Source: Cyclaneusma minus (lineage: Eukaryota > Ascomycota > Leotiomycetes > Marthamycetales > Marthamycetaceae). Taken from it: DNA of 64,000 bases. The notes beneath the pieces are model-generated. The model was given only the letters and a program-made list of their open reading frames with translations, did no database searches and was not told where the DNA came from. Made by a program: the position numbers and the translations under genes. Below, piece by piece: positions 43,971 to 55,633 of the stretch (within the stretch, counting starts at the first letter, position 1; every line of letters begins with the position of its first letter). The stretch spans positions 62,001-126,000 of the forward strand of contig JAKZHN010000043.1 in NCBI GenBank assembly GCA_037179335.1. Direction: 5' to 3'.

Positions 43971-46900
43971 TCAAACATCCCCCCAAAGCCGCTCGACCTC
44001 CCTCTCAATCCGCTCTCTGCTTTCCTTCTCCTCCCTCTCCACCTTCAACTGCCACCCTGCCGTATTTCTCCGAATCCTCGTCATCGCCTGCTCTTTCCCC
44101 TTCTCCCTCGCCTCTTGCGTCTCAACTCCCTCGCCACTAGCACTAAGCAGTCCATTGACGCTCACAAAAGCCGCCCCAGTAGCTCCGAGCACTTTGGTAT
44201 CTCCCAAACTGGCCCAATTCATGAAATCGCTCGGCTCCAGACTTGGCATCAAGGTCTCGGGCGTCCACCCCGCTGCACTCTTTCGGATCCTCGTCATCGC
44301 AGATGATGTTGAGCTGAATGTGTTGCCGTTTGCTGAGGATGTGGAGATGCGTGGCTGAGGTTCATGCACCTCAACTCCCTCGTCGAGCAGCCCATTGCTG
44401 CCCAAAAATGAAACTGCTTTCGCCTCTGGCGCTTTACCATCTTCTACAGCGCGATAATTCGTAACACTTCTCTGCTCCGAATCTGCGCCCAAACTCTCTT
44501 GCAAATTATCGAGACTAACGGACAGCTCAGGGCCATGCCACGTCCTATACTTCTCTCTCCTCGAAGTCCTGCTCAGCTCACCTGTCAGGGATGCGTCACT
44601 AACACCAGTACCCAACACAGGCCGATCAATCTCCTTCTCCTTTCCTTTCCCCTTCACCGGCGTCTTCATGAAACTCGTCAGATCCAGCGACCGCGTGGAT
44701 ATATGCAATTGTCTCCTTGCCTCGCGAGCCTCGATCGTACTCTCGCCAGACAGAACCCTGAGAGTCTGCGTATCGTCCAACGGTTCCACTTCGACATTGA
44801 CTTCGGTTGCGACCCAGATTTTCTTCCAGTCGTTTGCGTCGCTAGTGGGTGTCACACTGCCACTCTCAAAAGCAGAATCGTACCCTGCAGACGAGATGCG
44901 CGTCACCAGCTGGGGCTTGACAAGAGGTCGGATTTCAGCCGGTTCGACATCCTTCGTCGTTATGTCTTTGGCCTTTTCGACCGTGATCGTGGATGATTGG
45001 TTGTCTTGGGAGAATTTATGTTTTAAGGGACTCACATCGCCGTTGAGGAAGTCGACACAGTCGTCGTAGAAGCTAGCTTCACTGGCCGAAATACTCAAAT
45101 CTGGCGTGGCGTGCCTGAGCATAGCGGAACTCGATTGTGTACGCAGTCTACCAGGGCGGATCGTTGGGGATTCGAACGCGTCTACAAAATTGTTGTTGCT
45201 GCTAGAAGACTGCTCGTGTGCCAATACACGACGGAGGAAAGTCGTCTTGCTGGGGCTCGAAGGAGTATCAGGGGTGCACACATCGTGGTTTTGTAGTTCA
45301 TGGGTATCCAGATATTTGTTTCCACTGCTCGTTGACCTTCCATGTGTTGGACTTTGGTAGGCGGTCACTACTTGAGTTGATTGTGTGGAGGCAGGGGTCT
45401 GAGCCAGTAATTCAAGGATAGGAGACGCAAGCTCTTGGATTCTGGGACTGATAGTCAAGCGTCTACCAGGTCCAGCCGGAGCAAGATTTGGAGTTTCCGA
45501 GATTCCAGTGGGAGTATCATCACTCGGAGTGTGGGATAATTGGCTGTATGTTTGCATGGGCGTCCAAAACTCTTCCGCGAGTGCACGAATCGATGTTGGA
45601 GTTTGCCCGACAGTGACAGGAGGGGACGATGAATGATTGCCAGCCGAAGAACCTGCAGCATCGATGTCGCTCAAAGACAATGGCGATGAAAGATCGATTC
45701 GGGGGAGCATGTAAGGGAAAGGATTAGACTTGCACCAGTCTTCTTCTTCGGCCTCTGACATGTCTTCGTCAATTGAAGGGTCTTCCTCGCGTTCGTAAAG
45801 GCCGATCAAGCTTGCAGTGATCGTTTCGTCCAACTCATCAGAAAATAGATCGCTTGAATGTTTCGAATCAACATCATCGTCCTCCTCTTCATCAAAGGCA
45901 CGAGCAGTCTGCTTGATAAAAGCTTCGAGTTCAGGCTCCATAGCTCCATCAGTAGCATCTACACCGGGCGCCATTCCTCTAGTCATGCGTGTAATTCGTT
46001 CTTCAAGTCTGAGAGCCGCTGCAACTTCAGCCTCAAGTAGGCCCACCTCGGTCTCGCCGCTAGCGTTAGGCATTCCAGGAGCCAGGGGCAGCACTTCGAG
46101 CTCTGGGTATTCCAACTTTCCGCCCATGCTAATGCTCCCACGCCTTCCATGTATGTCATCAGCCATTTTGACGTTCCACTTAGTCCTCGTCTTGTAGACC
46201 TGGTGACCGAACTTCTGGGACAGTCTGTTTACACCACGAAGGGAGCGGACTAGGACTCCCACATCTTCGTTCTCCTCACCTGAATCTTCATTGTTCAATA
46301 CTATCTCTTCGCCGCCTCCGCTAAATTGACCCATTTCATAAGCCGAAGGGCCAGTCTCGTCAGGGGACTTGGGAGAAGCAGTATTGTGCTTAGCAGCATG
46401 TCTTCTCCCTCTCGCTTCAACCCACTCGTGACCGGCATTTTTGCCTGTATGATGACGATGGAAATGTTTCCTCTTGCCAGCGTCGACGTACTCGAGTTCG
46501 CCTCCGGGCTTTATCGATTTGATAGCCCAGTCATAGCCTTTCACCTGATCACTTGTCTTTGGTCCTGCCGTTCCTGTACGCTCTTCTCGGTTGAAACTGG
46601 GGTATCTCGACCAGGAAACTGGATCCGCTGTCACCCTTCTCTTCTTCGGTCGGAAGTCAGATTGACGGTCAAAGTCAACCGACTTTCCTTTTCCCTTATC
46701 GATGCGCATGGAAGCAGGCGCGCTCGAAGTCATTTCCGTAATGCTACCGCCGCCAATGGATTCGTAACTCGTTATTCTTCCAAGGGTAGGAAGATCTGCA
46801 GCATTCATATCGCTGCCAGCGGCACTCTTGTTCATCCAATGGCCATTCTTCGACTTCACCCTGGCTTGTCTTTGCTGGTCATGCAGCTCATCTGCCCAGG

Positions 46901-49900
46901 CAGACATACGTCTCTGTACACTAACCCTGCGCCTTCTCTCATCGATCTTGGCATGGAAATCTTGCACCTCCTGGATAAACTCTTTACTAACCGCTCCGAT
47001 GCTGGACATAGGGTCAAGCATTTCAACGCCCTCTTCAATTGTGTCCACAGTGTTGACCTTAGCTTTGTGATCCGGACCAAGATCTTCCTCTCCAGTTTCG
47101 CGAACAGCCGCAGGCCCACTGGTGAATAAACGGCTCTTCCGTCTCCACCCACCACCTATTACCGCAGGTCTATGGAAGACACTGTGCCTCTTGGCATAAA
47201 CAGCAGGTGGCGGAGCAATTGACACATCAAATTTGTCTTCGTCTGCCTCGCTAATTTTCTTCGGGGTCTCCTCGCCAGATGGAGCTTCGACAATCACATC
47301 AACCGGATGCTCCCCGATCCTACCGCTCGGTCCCGGTGACCTTCCCCTATCGACGCTCTGCCTTGAAAGTGCCGATCGGAAAGAAACGGAGCTACGGCCG
47401 ATGCTAGAAGCTGGTTTAACCGCACCCGAAGCTGGCTTGTCCACACCGATGCTTGGTTGCGATTTGTGGTCAACGTGGACGGCCTGGCTGAACTTTCTCA
47501 CACGGTCATTCGCGGCTTTCCTAATCGCGTGCCCCCAAAGCTCGCTCGTAGCATCTGCATCTTCACCCAAACCCACAACTACACTTCCTCGGGACCGATC
47601 CTTTCCCGCTCTACCAATACTACCATAGCCGCTTCTTTCTCTACTAGGGCCAAAGGCAGGTTTGGGCAGTTGCAGAAAAGTTTCCGGAAACCTATGCACC
47701 GGAGCTTTCACTCCGGGAGACCGGGGTGGACTCCTCTCTAGAGCAGGACTTCGAGCGCCAGGAGATGTAGGTGTGAGGTTTCCGGGGCTAGAAGGGCTTC
47801 TCTGCCCAGGGGACATGCTCAGATTGCTCATCGGCGTGCGGGCCCCTGGAGACATACTCCCGCTCCGATCTCTCTTGTTACCCCTCGATGTACTCCTTTC
47901 ATTGCGAGGAAGTAGTGAAGCTTGTCCGTAGGTATAGGCCGATAGTTCAGGTAAGTGTGATCCACCTTCATCGTCAGGAGCAGCTGGGCCGTCATACATC
48001 GCATACCCTTCTGTAAAATTCACCGATCCAGATTCAGAAGAGCCATTGTATGAATAGAACACGTCATGAGAGGTTCGTTCCACTGCTGTACGATCACGCA
48101 GGTACGGGTGTCTTTGGAAGACATTAAGACGAGGTAGGGTAAAGCGCGACGAAAAGCGATTGTGCAGCGAGCTGAACAAAGAGGATGCGCCACTGGGAAT
48201 CCTGGCGTGTCTTCTCGGAGGGGTAAGTACTTCCACGAAGCGGCGGTTACTACCAGTTTTGGGGGCCAGGTTTGAAAGACACGCCAAAGTAGTGAGAACC
48301 GGTTTAGAGATATCCCTCGAGAGCGATGGCTTTAGATATTTCAACTGGGCGGTGCGAATGTCATAGCTGGAGGTTGACGACAGGGTGATTGATGCGGAGT
48401 CATTGCTGTCTTTGCTGGAACACATCTGTATGCAACGCGAAGGCGTTTGATGATGAGTATCAGAAAACACGTATGTCCCAGGATCTGTCACGGCACGACG
48501 GCGGGTGAAACTTGGGGAGAATGGTACATTCCCGACTGGGATTTCGAAATCTAAAATTGAAAACACTCAGCATACTCTCTTGGTAGCATGATATTTATGA
48601 ATACAGGATGATGCAAAGCTTGTTAGGTCCACCTAAACATAAGGACGGACTAAACACGGCGGGAAGAAAACGTACTGCCTTCCTCTGTCAGAGTCTTTCT
48701 CATCCCCTTAGAAGGCACTGCCAAGTTGGAAGAAGCGACGCCGGTGTTGGGAATTGGACGTCCATAAAAGCCACCACCGAGTCCCTGGCGGTCTCCATGT
48801 TGTGCAGGTCCGCCCACGGAATACACCGAGGTATAACCAGATTCCGAGCGTGGGAGTCCTGTATGGAGGGAAGCAGGGCCAATACGCCCCGAGTTGATCC
48901 CTACAATTGCTCTAATGGCATCCTTTTCTGCACCCATGCTGCTTAATGACCGTGCTAACGTTTCTGCTCCGCCAATAGTGCCTTCCCAAGTAGGAACCAC
49001 CGTGTAGCCGCCATAATAGGCGAGAGATAGTCGAGACATCAAGCTGACATTGGACACAGCACGGTCATGGCTGCGTTCTCGGCTTCCCCACTGAGCACTC
49101 AGCTCTGGCGAGGAGGCAGAGCTCGTAAGAGGATAGCTGGAACTTGCCATGCGTGAATGGATGTGCATTTCATGCAGACGCAATGGCGGCGTCTCCTCGT
49201 TTCCCCCAGTCGTAGGTTTGGCCTGAGGGTCTTGAGACCCGTCGACACCACCAAAGTCATTCGCTGGAGAGTATGCCCGGGCCACAGGTTTTCGGGAGAT
49301 TTTGAATACTGAGCCCGAGGAATCTGATGAGTTTCTTGGCAAAGTTGCGATGACTTCAGCAGGCAATCGGAGCCCCTGACTTTGGAGCCACCGTTTCAAC
49401 GGTGGTTCGCTGGGTTGAGGTTGTGGCGAGGCCATATGTGTGCTTTCATCTACGCTGCGAATGGTGCGAGGAGTCTGCATGCCAGAAGGTGGGTCGGAGT
49501 ATTCAGAACGGTATGGGTGCGCATCATCTTCACGGCTCAAAGTCCTCTGTCTTGCGTCTCGGTGTTCTTCGGCAGAAGAAAGACGCCAAGCCCTTTCTCT
49601 GATGGCGGAGTCCGAGATGCTAGGAAGGCGGATGGGCGTTAAGGTAGCTCTTGGTGGTTGAGGAAACTCCGAGTAGGATATCTCGGTGAGGAGTGTGTGT
49701 GGCGTTTTTGAAGGACTGGGTGGAGGAGGCAAAGGCCAACTATGGCAGCGAGGAGTAAGGGGGGAATGCTCTGGAAGGCGGATGGAAGACAGCTCCAAGA
49801 CCTCAGAAACCGAATGACGGATATATCGAATTGGGAACCTGCTCAACGTGGATGTACCTATGCGAGCAAGCTCGTCATGGTTAAGGGCGTTTGCCGCGGT

Positions 49901-50630
49901 CCTACCAGAATGTCAGTGGGGCGAACATGCAAAGTACGCTGACGTAGTAAAAGATGTGTATGACAGCCGGCATGGACCATGGGCGCCAAATATTTCGAAA
50001 GTGTAGGAACTGCTGGGAGACTTACCACACAAGGGGGGGTGGAGGCAATGCTTTCATAGCAGGAGTAACAGGCAGATCTTTCTCGAGCACGCTCACGGCC
50101 TTTCGTGTCTCTGTTCGAGTGAGAGTCGATGACAGTCCGCCGACGGGCACCGTCCGAATAGACATGGCATCTTCATCATAGACACGATCATTGCTCAGCT
50201 CCTCCTGGATTCTCTGCTTCTGTAATCTTCGCAGCTCCGCCCGTCTTTCGGACTCTTCCTCGCTAGTACCGACCGAAGACTTGGACCGCCGTTTTGAAAG
50301 CCCAGACTCCTTCGAGAAGCGTTTTCGAATCTTGCTCTTAACCGACTTCAGTACATGGGATTCGTGTGGCCCCTTTTTGTCTTTAGCACCATCGCCATTT
50401 CTCATGCCCTCGTTATCGGAGAGGTCCTCGAAGATGGCTCGCAGCTCACGAAGATCTTCTGCAGCCGATGACCGGGAGTTGTAGGTGCCCCACGAGGCTA
50501 TAGGCTCACGGGGGAATTTCTTGATGGGAGGAGGATCGGGACGAAGTGGTAGCAGCTGGTACGATGGACGAGGAGCAAGCCCATCCGGAGAGGGGGGGCT
50601 TTTGTTGTTACAACAGAAGGTGGTAGCCAT
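43971..50630 (-). CDS. Very large, mostly disordered hypothetical protein
   Basis: Exons 50630-50026, 49901-48676 and 48550-43971 give 2136 residues. Both introns are long (124 and 125 bp) with GTAAGT/TAG and GTACGT/TAG borders, and both joints keep the frame. The start MATTFCCNNKSPPSPDGLAP is first in frame and shortly downstream of a hairpin. The protein is Ser/Pro/Arg-rich throughout, with few ordered parts. These are a basic helical stretch near residue 145 (ERRAELRRLQKQRIQEEL), a conserved-looking segment LSLAYYGGYTVVPTWEGTIG near residue 470, and SPG-rich repeats (SMSPGARTP, SMSPGQRSP). Two C-terminal copies of AMTRIR(K/R)xxAGW precede a charged end (RIEREVERLWGDV). A cytoskeletal or signalling scaffold role would be a guess. 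I do not recognise the family. Confidence 0.82.
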
Positions 50631-51410
50631 GTTGGAGATGATGCGGAAGAAGAGGAGACGGATCCAAAGGAATGTCTTAGGACTTGGAGTTGCGAGGATT
50701 TGTCATTCAGGGTAATGGCAAACCGCGGCGAGGAAGGTGCGCCTACGGTCTGGCAGGTCCAACCCAGCTAGACCGTAGGCGCACCTTCCTCGCCGCGGTT
50801 TGCCATTACCCTGAATAACAAACACTCGTAACTCCAAGTCCTATGGCAAGCGATCTTCACACTTCTTGCCTCATACATACAATCGAGTTGGCAGGAGCAG
50901 GGAGAGCAATGATTGCCGCTGGAGTTTGCATCCTGAGGTTATCGTAGTTGTTAGTCGAGATACAATGATGGGTCCCACCTGCACTATGAGAAGATCACCG
51001 CGCACGCAAGTCCACATCACATATCAGGGAGCAACCAAATTGACCAAACCATTTCTGAATTCTTATCTAGTAGCCCGTCCGCCTTTGGCTAGACCGGGAC
51101 TACGACGATCAAAGCTTCCGCCTCGAAAGTCCTTCTCTGGATTTCATCGCTTCGCCATCGCCTCGGCATATCCATTCCACCCTTCGCCCGCATCAATCTG
51201 AGAGAGTAGAGAAGTTTGCAATGCAAAGTAAAGACCCCGGCCGTGGACGTTTTGGGTTTTTCCGACAAAGAGTAAGAACAACAGACGACCAGACAGTACC
51301 CCATAACAAATCGCGAAAAGACCGAAGCCAGATTGTGTCCCAATGTTTGCATGCTTCCTAGTCAATCGCGGAGAAAGCACGACGTGGCGCGCTGAAATAA
51401 GGGGGCGCAT
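50631..51410. other. Promoter region of the large gene, with hairpin
   Basis: 780 bp between the large gene's start codon and the SUB2 stop codon, both on the minus strand. The main feature is the 74-bp-arm inverted repeat at 50678-50843, only 48 bp from the start codon. The remainder has no coding signal. Confidence 0.55.
50678..50843. repeat. Near-perfect hairpin, 74-bp arms, 18-nt loop
   Basis: Arms 50678-50751 and 50770-50843 are reverse complements with about four mismatches, all in the outer half; the inner 44 bp (from CAGGGTAATGGCAAACCGCG to CTACGGTCT) are perfect. The loop is GGCAGGTCCAACCCAGCT. There are no obvious target-site duplications beyond the arms. It would fold into a long stem in RNA or single-stranded DNA. 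It may be a regulatory hairpin in the 5' leader, a miniature element, or an assembly artefact. Confidence 0.9.
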
Positions 51411-53410
51411 CTAGGTGGCCATGTAAAGCTCAGCGTCGATGCCCTCGGCAGGGAACTCACTATTGTTATGTGGTTAGCCAGGTGGTCCTTGTAGAGGAGC
51501 ATATGTAGAAAAACTTACGGAAGAGCAACTTCGAAACGCTTCTCAACTGCCTTCAAGACCTCCTGGTCGGCCTCACTGCTCACAAACGAGATCGAAAGAC
51601 CCTTGGTACCGAAACGTCCGGCACGACCAACACGGTGAAGGTACGAGTCTGCATCAGTGGGGAGATCGTAGTTGATGGCAAGGTTGATGCGCTCGATGTC
51701 GATACCACGACCGAAAACGTCAGTGGCGACACAGATACGCTTGTTAAACTCCTTGAACTCCTTGTAGCGCTTGATACTGTTGAGATGCGTCAGTAAACAT
51801 AGCGTACGCTGGACAAGAAAGGGGCCTTACCGCTCTTCTTGGCTGACACCAGAGTGGACTGCGATCGAGGGGAAGTTACACTCGCGAAGGAGCTTGTCGA
51901 GTTCGGTCGCTCGGAGGGTGCTCTTGACGAAAATGATGACCTGGTTGAATTGAAGCTCGTCAAGAAGCTCGTTCAACCTGCGGTTCTTCTCCTTCTCGTC
52001 CAGCTTAATGTAGTACTGCGCGAGACCGTGCAGGGTAAGCTTTGTGTCATCATCGACGTAGATCTCAAGAGGGTTCTGCATGAACTTCTTGCAGACGGGT
52101 CGGATCTCCTGAGACAGAGTGGCGCTGAACATCATGACCTGCTTTTGGGTCGGAGTGGCACGGAAGATTTCCTGCACATCACGACGCATGTCTAAAGTCG
52201 ATCAGCCAGTGTTCCGTGGGTCAATATCTCTGACATATCCTTACCAATCTGATCAAGCATCTTGTCACACTCATCAAGAACGAAGATCTTGACGCTGCCG
52301 AGACGAAGGATCTTGTCGCGAACGAGGGCGTTCAGTCGACCAGGAGTGGCGACGATGATGTGGGGGTGGGTGTCCTTGTTCTTAAGAATCTCCGCATCCT
52401 TGTTCATGGGAGTACCTCCGTAGAATACGGCGGTCTTCACATCGGGCATGTACTTGCTGAAGCGTGCGTACTCGTTCTTGATCTGGTAGGCCAACTCGCG
52501 GGTGTGGCACATCACAAGAACAGCCGTCTCACCGGGGACGGGCTCGACTTGTTGAAGGGTTGCGAGGACAAACACGGCGGTCTTACCAAGACCAGACTTG
52601 GCCTGGCAAAGGACGTCGGTACCGAGGATCGATTGCGGAATGCAATGCTGCTGGACTGTAGAGTATCGAGTGGACGTTAGAATAGTGCCCATATAGTTTA
52701 GAGACGTGCAGGAGATCGCGAGGTCCGTCCATCTTCGCAGCTGGAAATGCGCAGCAAAGATACCGCATCATGTGTATCTTCAACAAATCCAATCAGTTGG
52801 ATTTGGCTTCTCAGCTTCAAATCACCGGCGCGCTCCTCCGTATCGCCAATACCACATCGCGATGGCCGTTCTGGGATGTCTCTCCAAACTTCTCTCCGCA
52901 GCGTAGTGTAGTTTTGACGCCTTCGACGCTCTGAACCTCCACTAGACGCGTAGCGTCGCCCTACTGAGCCTTGACGCGGGCGCGCACACTCCCCAGCCAC
53001 CCCGCGTTGGAAAATTGTAGATTGCCGAAGAGACATCCCAGCGCCAGATTGATTGTTTTGATTTGTTTTGATTTGATGATCGGCCATTGACTTCTTTGCT
53101 TGCGAGATGGACGGACGCTTCAAGAGGGATAACGATGGTACTTGGGGATGAAATATAATGACTGACCCTCCGAAGGATGTTCGAAGCCGCAATCCGTGAT
53201 GGCACGCAGAAGTTCGGGCTTCAGCAAGAAGTCGCGGAAGCCGCTCGAGTGGATGCCGACATAGCTACCCTTGGCATCGGCGCCGGGTCCGGAGACAGTC
53301 AGATCGCCCTTTTTGGCATCGCCGTTGGCTGCAGCGCGGGCTGCTGGTGCGGGCTCGGTGGTCTGAAGCTCCTCGTCGGAGTAGTCGATGAGATCTTCTT
53401 CAGCAGACAT
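51411..53410 (-). CDS. SUB2: DECD-box RNA helicase Sub2/UAP56
   Basis: Exons 53410-53167, 52655-52245, 52191-51831, 51776-51519 and 51459-51411 give 440 residues, the usual length. Sub2 acts in the nucleus in spliceosome assembly and in loading mRNA export factors. Motifs seen: GFRDFLLKPELLRAI with the Q-motif across intron 1 (FEHPSEVQQHCIPQ), Walker A AKSGLGKT, the family-specific DECD in VLDECDKML, FSATLSQ, VIIFVKSTLRA, and HRVGRAGRFGTKG. The end is AELYMAT. Introns 2-4 are 53-59 bp, but intron 1 (53166-52656) is 511 bp, the longest in the window. It contains a 165-codon open frame with no helicase similarity. Long first introns in a splicing factor gene may reflect autoregulation, which is an inference. 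Confidence 0.96.
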
Positions 53411-53819
53411 CTTGGCTGTGCGGACTGAGACTGAGATGCGGAAATGCGGGTCGGCGTAATGTAGAGAAGGTGTTGGTGGCGCTGTGCGCGTAGTAAAGAG
53501 AAAAGATCAAGAGAGCGGAAGTTGGTTCGGGTGGACCTTGGGGGATTGCGCAGGTCGATGGAGTGGGTGCGGTGCAGGTTGGGAAGTAAGAGGTGTCGAG
53601 AGGAAACGCGCGCTGGAGCTGGGGCGCTTTGACTTTTGAGCAGTAGCGGCCTGGGGCTGAAAACAATATCGCGGCGCCAGCGCTAGCCGCATCTGGCTTA
53701 CGGCGAGCCATTGAGGCTCGCAGTGGATATCCGGAGCCTCACTCTCAGTGTGACAATTCAAGTCCCAGTCACTTAGTAGAATCGCAAACACAAGCATCCG
53801 GCGCTGGAAACCACCCATT
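53411..53819. promoter_or_regulatory. Bidirectional promoter region, SUB2 and RPR2-like gene
   Basis: About 410 bp separate the start codons of two divergently transcribed RNA-processing genes. The DNA is GC-rich with no TATA-like element noticed. Shared regulation is possible but not shown. Confidence 0.5.
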
Positions 53820-54293
53820 ATGGCAAAGGACATGTCTCAGAAAGCTGGCAAAGTGCCCAACAGCGCTCTCTACAGCCGGATTTCCTTCCTCCACCAAGCC
53901 GCAACCTACCTCGCAAGTCAGGCGCTCAAGGACCCAGCAAACACCGCAAACAATGACACCGCACAATCGTCGCACCCGACTCCTTCTCTCCCGCGGCACA
54001 CGGAAGCCTTCTCTCGGAGGCTCACAGCGGACTGCCGCTCAGTCGCTCTCAAAACGCAGATTCGTCTCTCTCCGGCTCTGAAGCATTCGATGTGCAAGCG
54101 TTGCGATGCTACTCTCATCTCGCCTTCTACCTGCTCCGAGGTAGTGGAGAATCGCAGCAGAGGAGGGAAGAAGCCTTGGGCGGATGTGCTGCTGCGGACC
54201 TGCCTGGCTTGTGGTGCAAAGACAAGATATTCGTTGAGCCATGAGAGGCAGAAGAGGCGGCCGCTTCGAGAGCCAACGGAGAAACGAAGATGA
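53820..54293 (+). CDS. RNase P subunit Rpr2/Rpp21-like
   Basis: A single exon of 157 residues. The Rpr2/Rpp21/Snm1 family is a zinc-binding subunit of RNase P or MRP that helps process tRNA or rRNA precursors in the nucleus. The N-terminal helices (ALYSRISFLHQAATYLASQ) match the family start, which normally reads as R-x-x-L-x-x-A. The zinc site is CKRCDATLI, then a second pair in CLACGAKTRY, followed by a basic tail (ERQKRRPLREPTEKRR). The Ser/Thr-rich linker between helix and zinc site is somewhat long. Choosing between Rpr2 and Snm1 is not possible from motifs alone. It is divergently transcribed from SUB2. Confidence 0.85.
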   Translation: MAKDMSQKAGKVPNSALYSRISFLHQAATYLASQALKDPANTANNDTAQSSHPTPSLPRHTEAFSRRLTADCRSVALKTQIRLSPALKHSMCKRCDATLISPSTCSEVVENRSRGGKKPWADVLLRTCLACGAKTRYSLSHERQKRRPLREPTEKRR

Positions 54294-55633
54294 GGCTATG
54301 AGCTGTCGGTCGGATTAGCTGTATGAGTCTTCCAACATTATTACATCTATGGAGGACCGCTTATCCAGCCTCGACATTTGAGGCTTCGGCTGATCGTCTG
54401 GCGATTGTTACTTCAAAGAACTCTATGATCATATTCATGTCTTGGAGTTGCCAAGTGTTGCTTCCAGCTTGGTATGAGAGCTTTGAGAGCCGGGCATCGT
54501 GAAGAGCTTGCGCCCAGAGAGTTTGCCGGAGGCTATATGTACATTTTCGGAGCCCGAGGTACATGTGCATAGCAGATGCGGTTCGCAACGATCACACACA
54601 AGCGTAGATGGTGCGACGGAGTCATGGCACATCATCAGGGTTTAATGGCCGACTCGCACAAGCCAACATATTCAGCCAGTCAGACAGCGGGCCAGGGTCG
54701 GAGTGTTGATTGCAATGGCGCTGGAAGCTCCAAGATCCCCTTGGTGCGGCGCAAGCTGAAGACGGACACTGGAGTGTATCGTGCAAGTCCTCAATCGCAT
54801 GGCCATGTATGGTGATGCCTGAGGAGCATAGAGAAGTAGCTGTGGCTAAGATAAAGCCAAGTGATCAAGCTGCTGATTTGCCACGCCGAGAACAATAATA
54901 TTAAGCGTGCTCCATTCAATGTAGTATTGTCTTTCGTTCCGAAAAAGGCTGGGTCAGCCTCGATGCAACAGCACCAAGCTGAAAGCGCCGAAGCAGGCCG
55001 GAGACTTCCCAACTTGGCCTAGAGCTGTCGTGACAGGACCCTTCCGATCCCCGGACTTTGCATGCATGGGGGCCCAATTAATTGTGGTTGAGAGAGTCCG
55101 GGAAACACAGTCAGCACGTCTGGAAAGCATGGAACATGGAGTCGGCTTTTCATCACCACGAGTGTCAGAAATATTCCCAATTACTCTGGACATTCCTAAT
55201 AAGTCTGGATATCTCTAATCATTGAGAATACTTATTCCTAGTAATGAGGATGATCCAGAGTTGTTGAAAACAGCTCGGAAAAATCTACTCCAGACTAAAC
55301 TAGAACGATCAATTACTAGAGGACTAAGTAGAGCGACTTTCGGACTGTCATCGCACACCGAGCCAATTGCAACGACCCCAGCCTGCATATCCCACCACTA
55401 GCGCCGCCAAGCGCCTCAGCTCCAAATCCAAATTCCAGCTTTAAAACCCCGCCGTCCCCAACAACTGAGAGAAACACACCGCTCCCTCCTCCGTTCCTCT
55501 CGCCCTTCTTCCTTCACCTTACACACTTCACTTCAGAGCAGCAGTCCTTCCGCTGTTCTTCGCTCCAACTACGGGAGCACCCTTCCACCACACCCTTTTC
55601 CGCTCTGCCAGATCTCTCCACAGAGCCGCCAAC
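54294..55633. other. Intergenic region upstream of MET6
   Basis: 1.3 kb without a supportable gene. A decayed MITE with ~19-bp units lies at about 55160-55260. The last 190 bp before 55634 are strongly C/T-rich, a typical core promoter and leader of a highly expressed fungal gene. Confidence 0.55.
55160..55260. repeat. Decayed MITE interior, ~19-bp units
   Basis: Successive units AATATTCCCAATTACTCTG, GACATTCCTAATAAGTCTG, GATATCTCTAATCATTGAG and AATACTTATTCCTAGTAATG follow the periodicity of the interior of the MITE at 24412-24631. Termini are not recognisable. Confidence 0.45.

Noticed and set aside
52698..53192. 165-codon open frame inside SUB2 intron 1
   Set aside because: Starts within exon 1 in another frame, lacks motifs and a promoter of its own; kept only as a note on the long intron.
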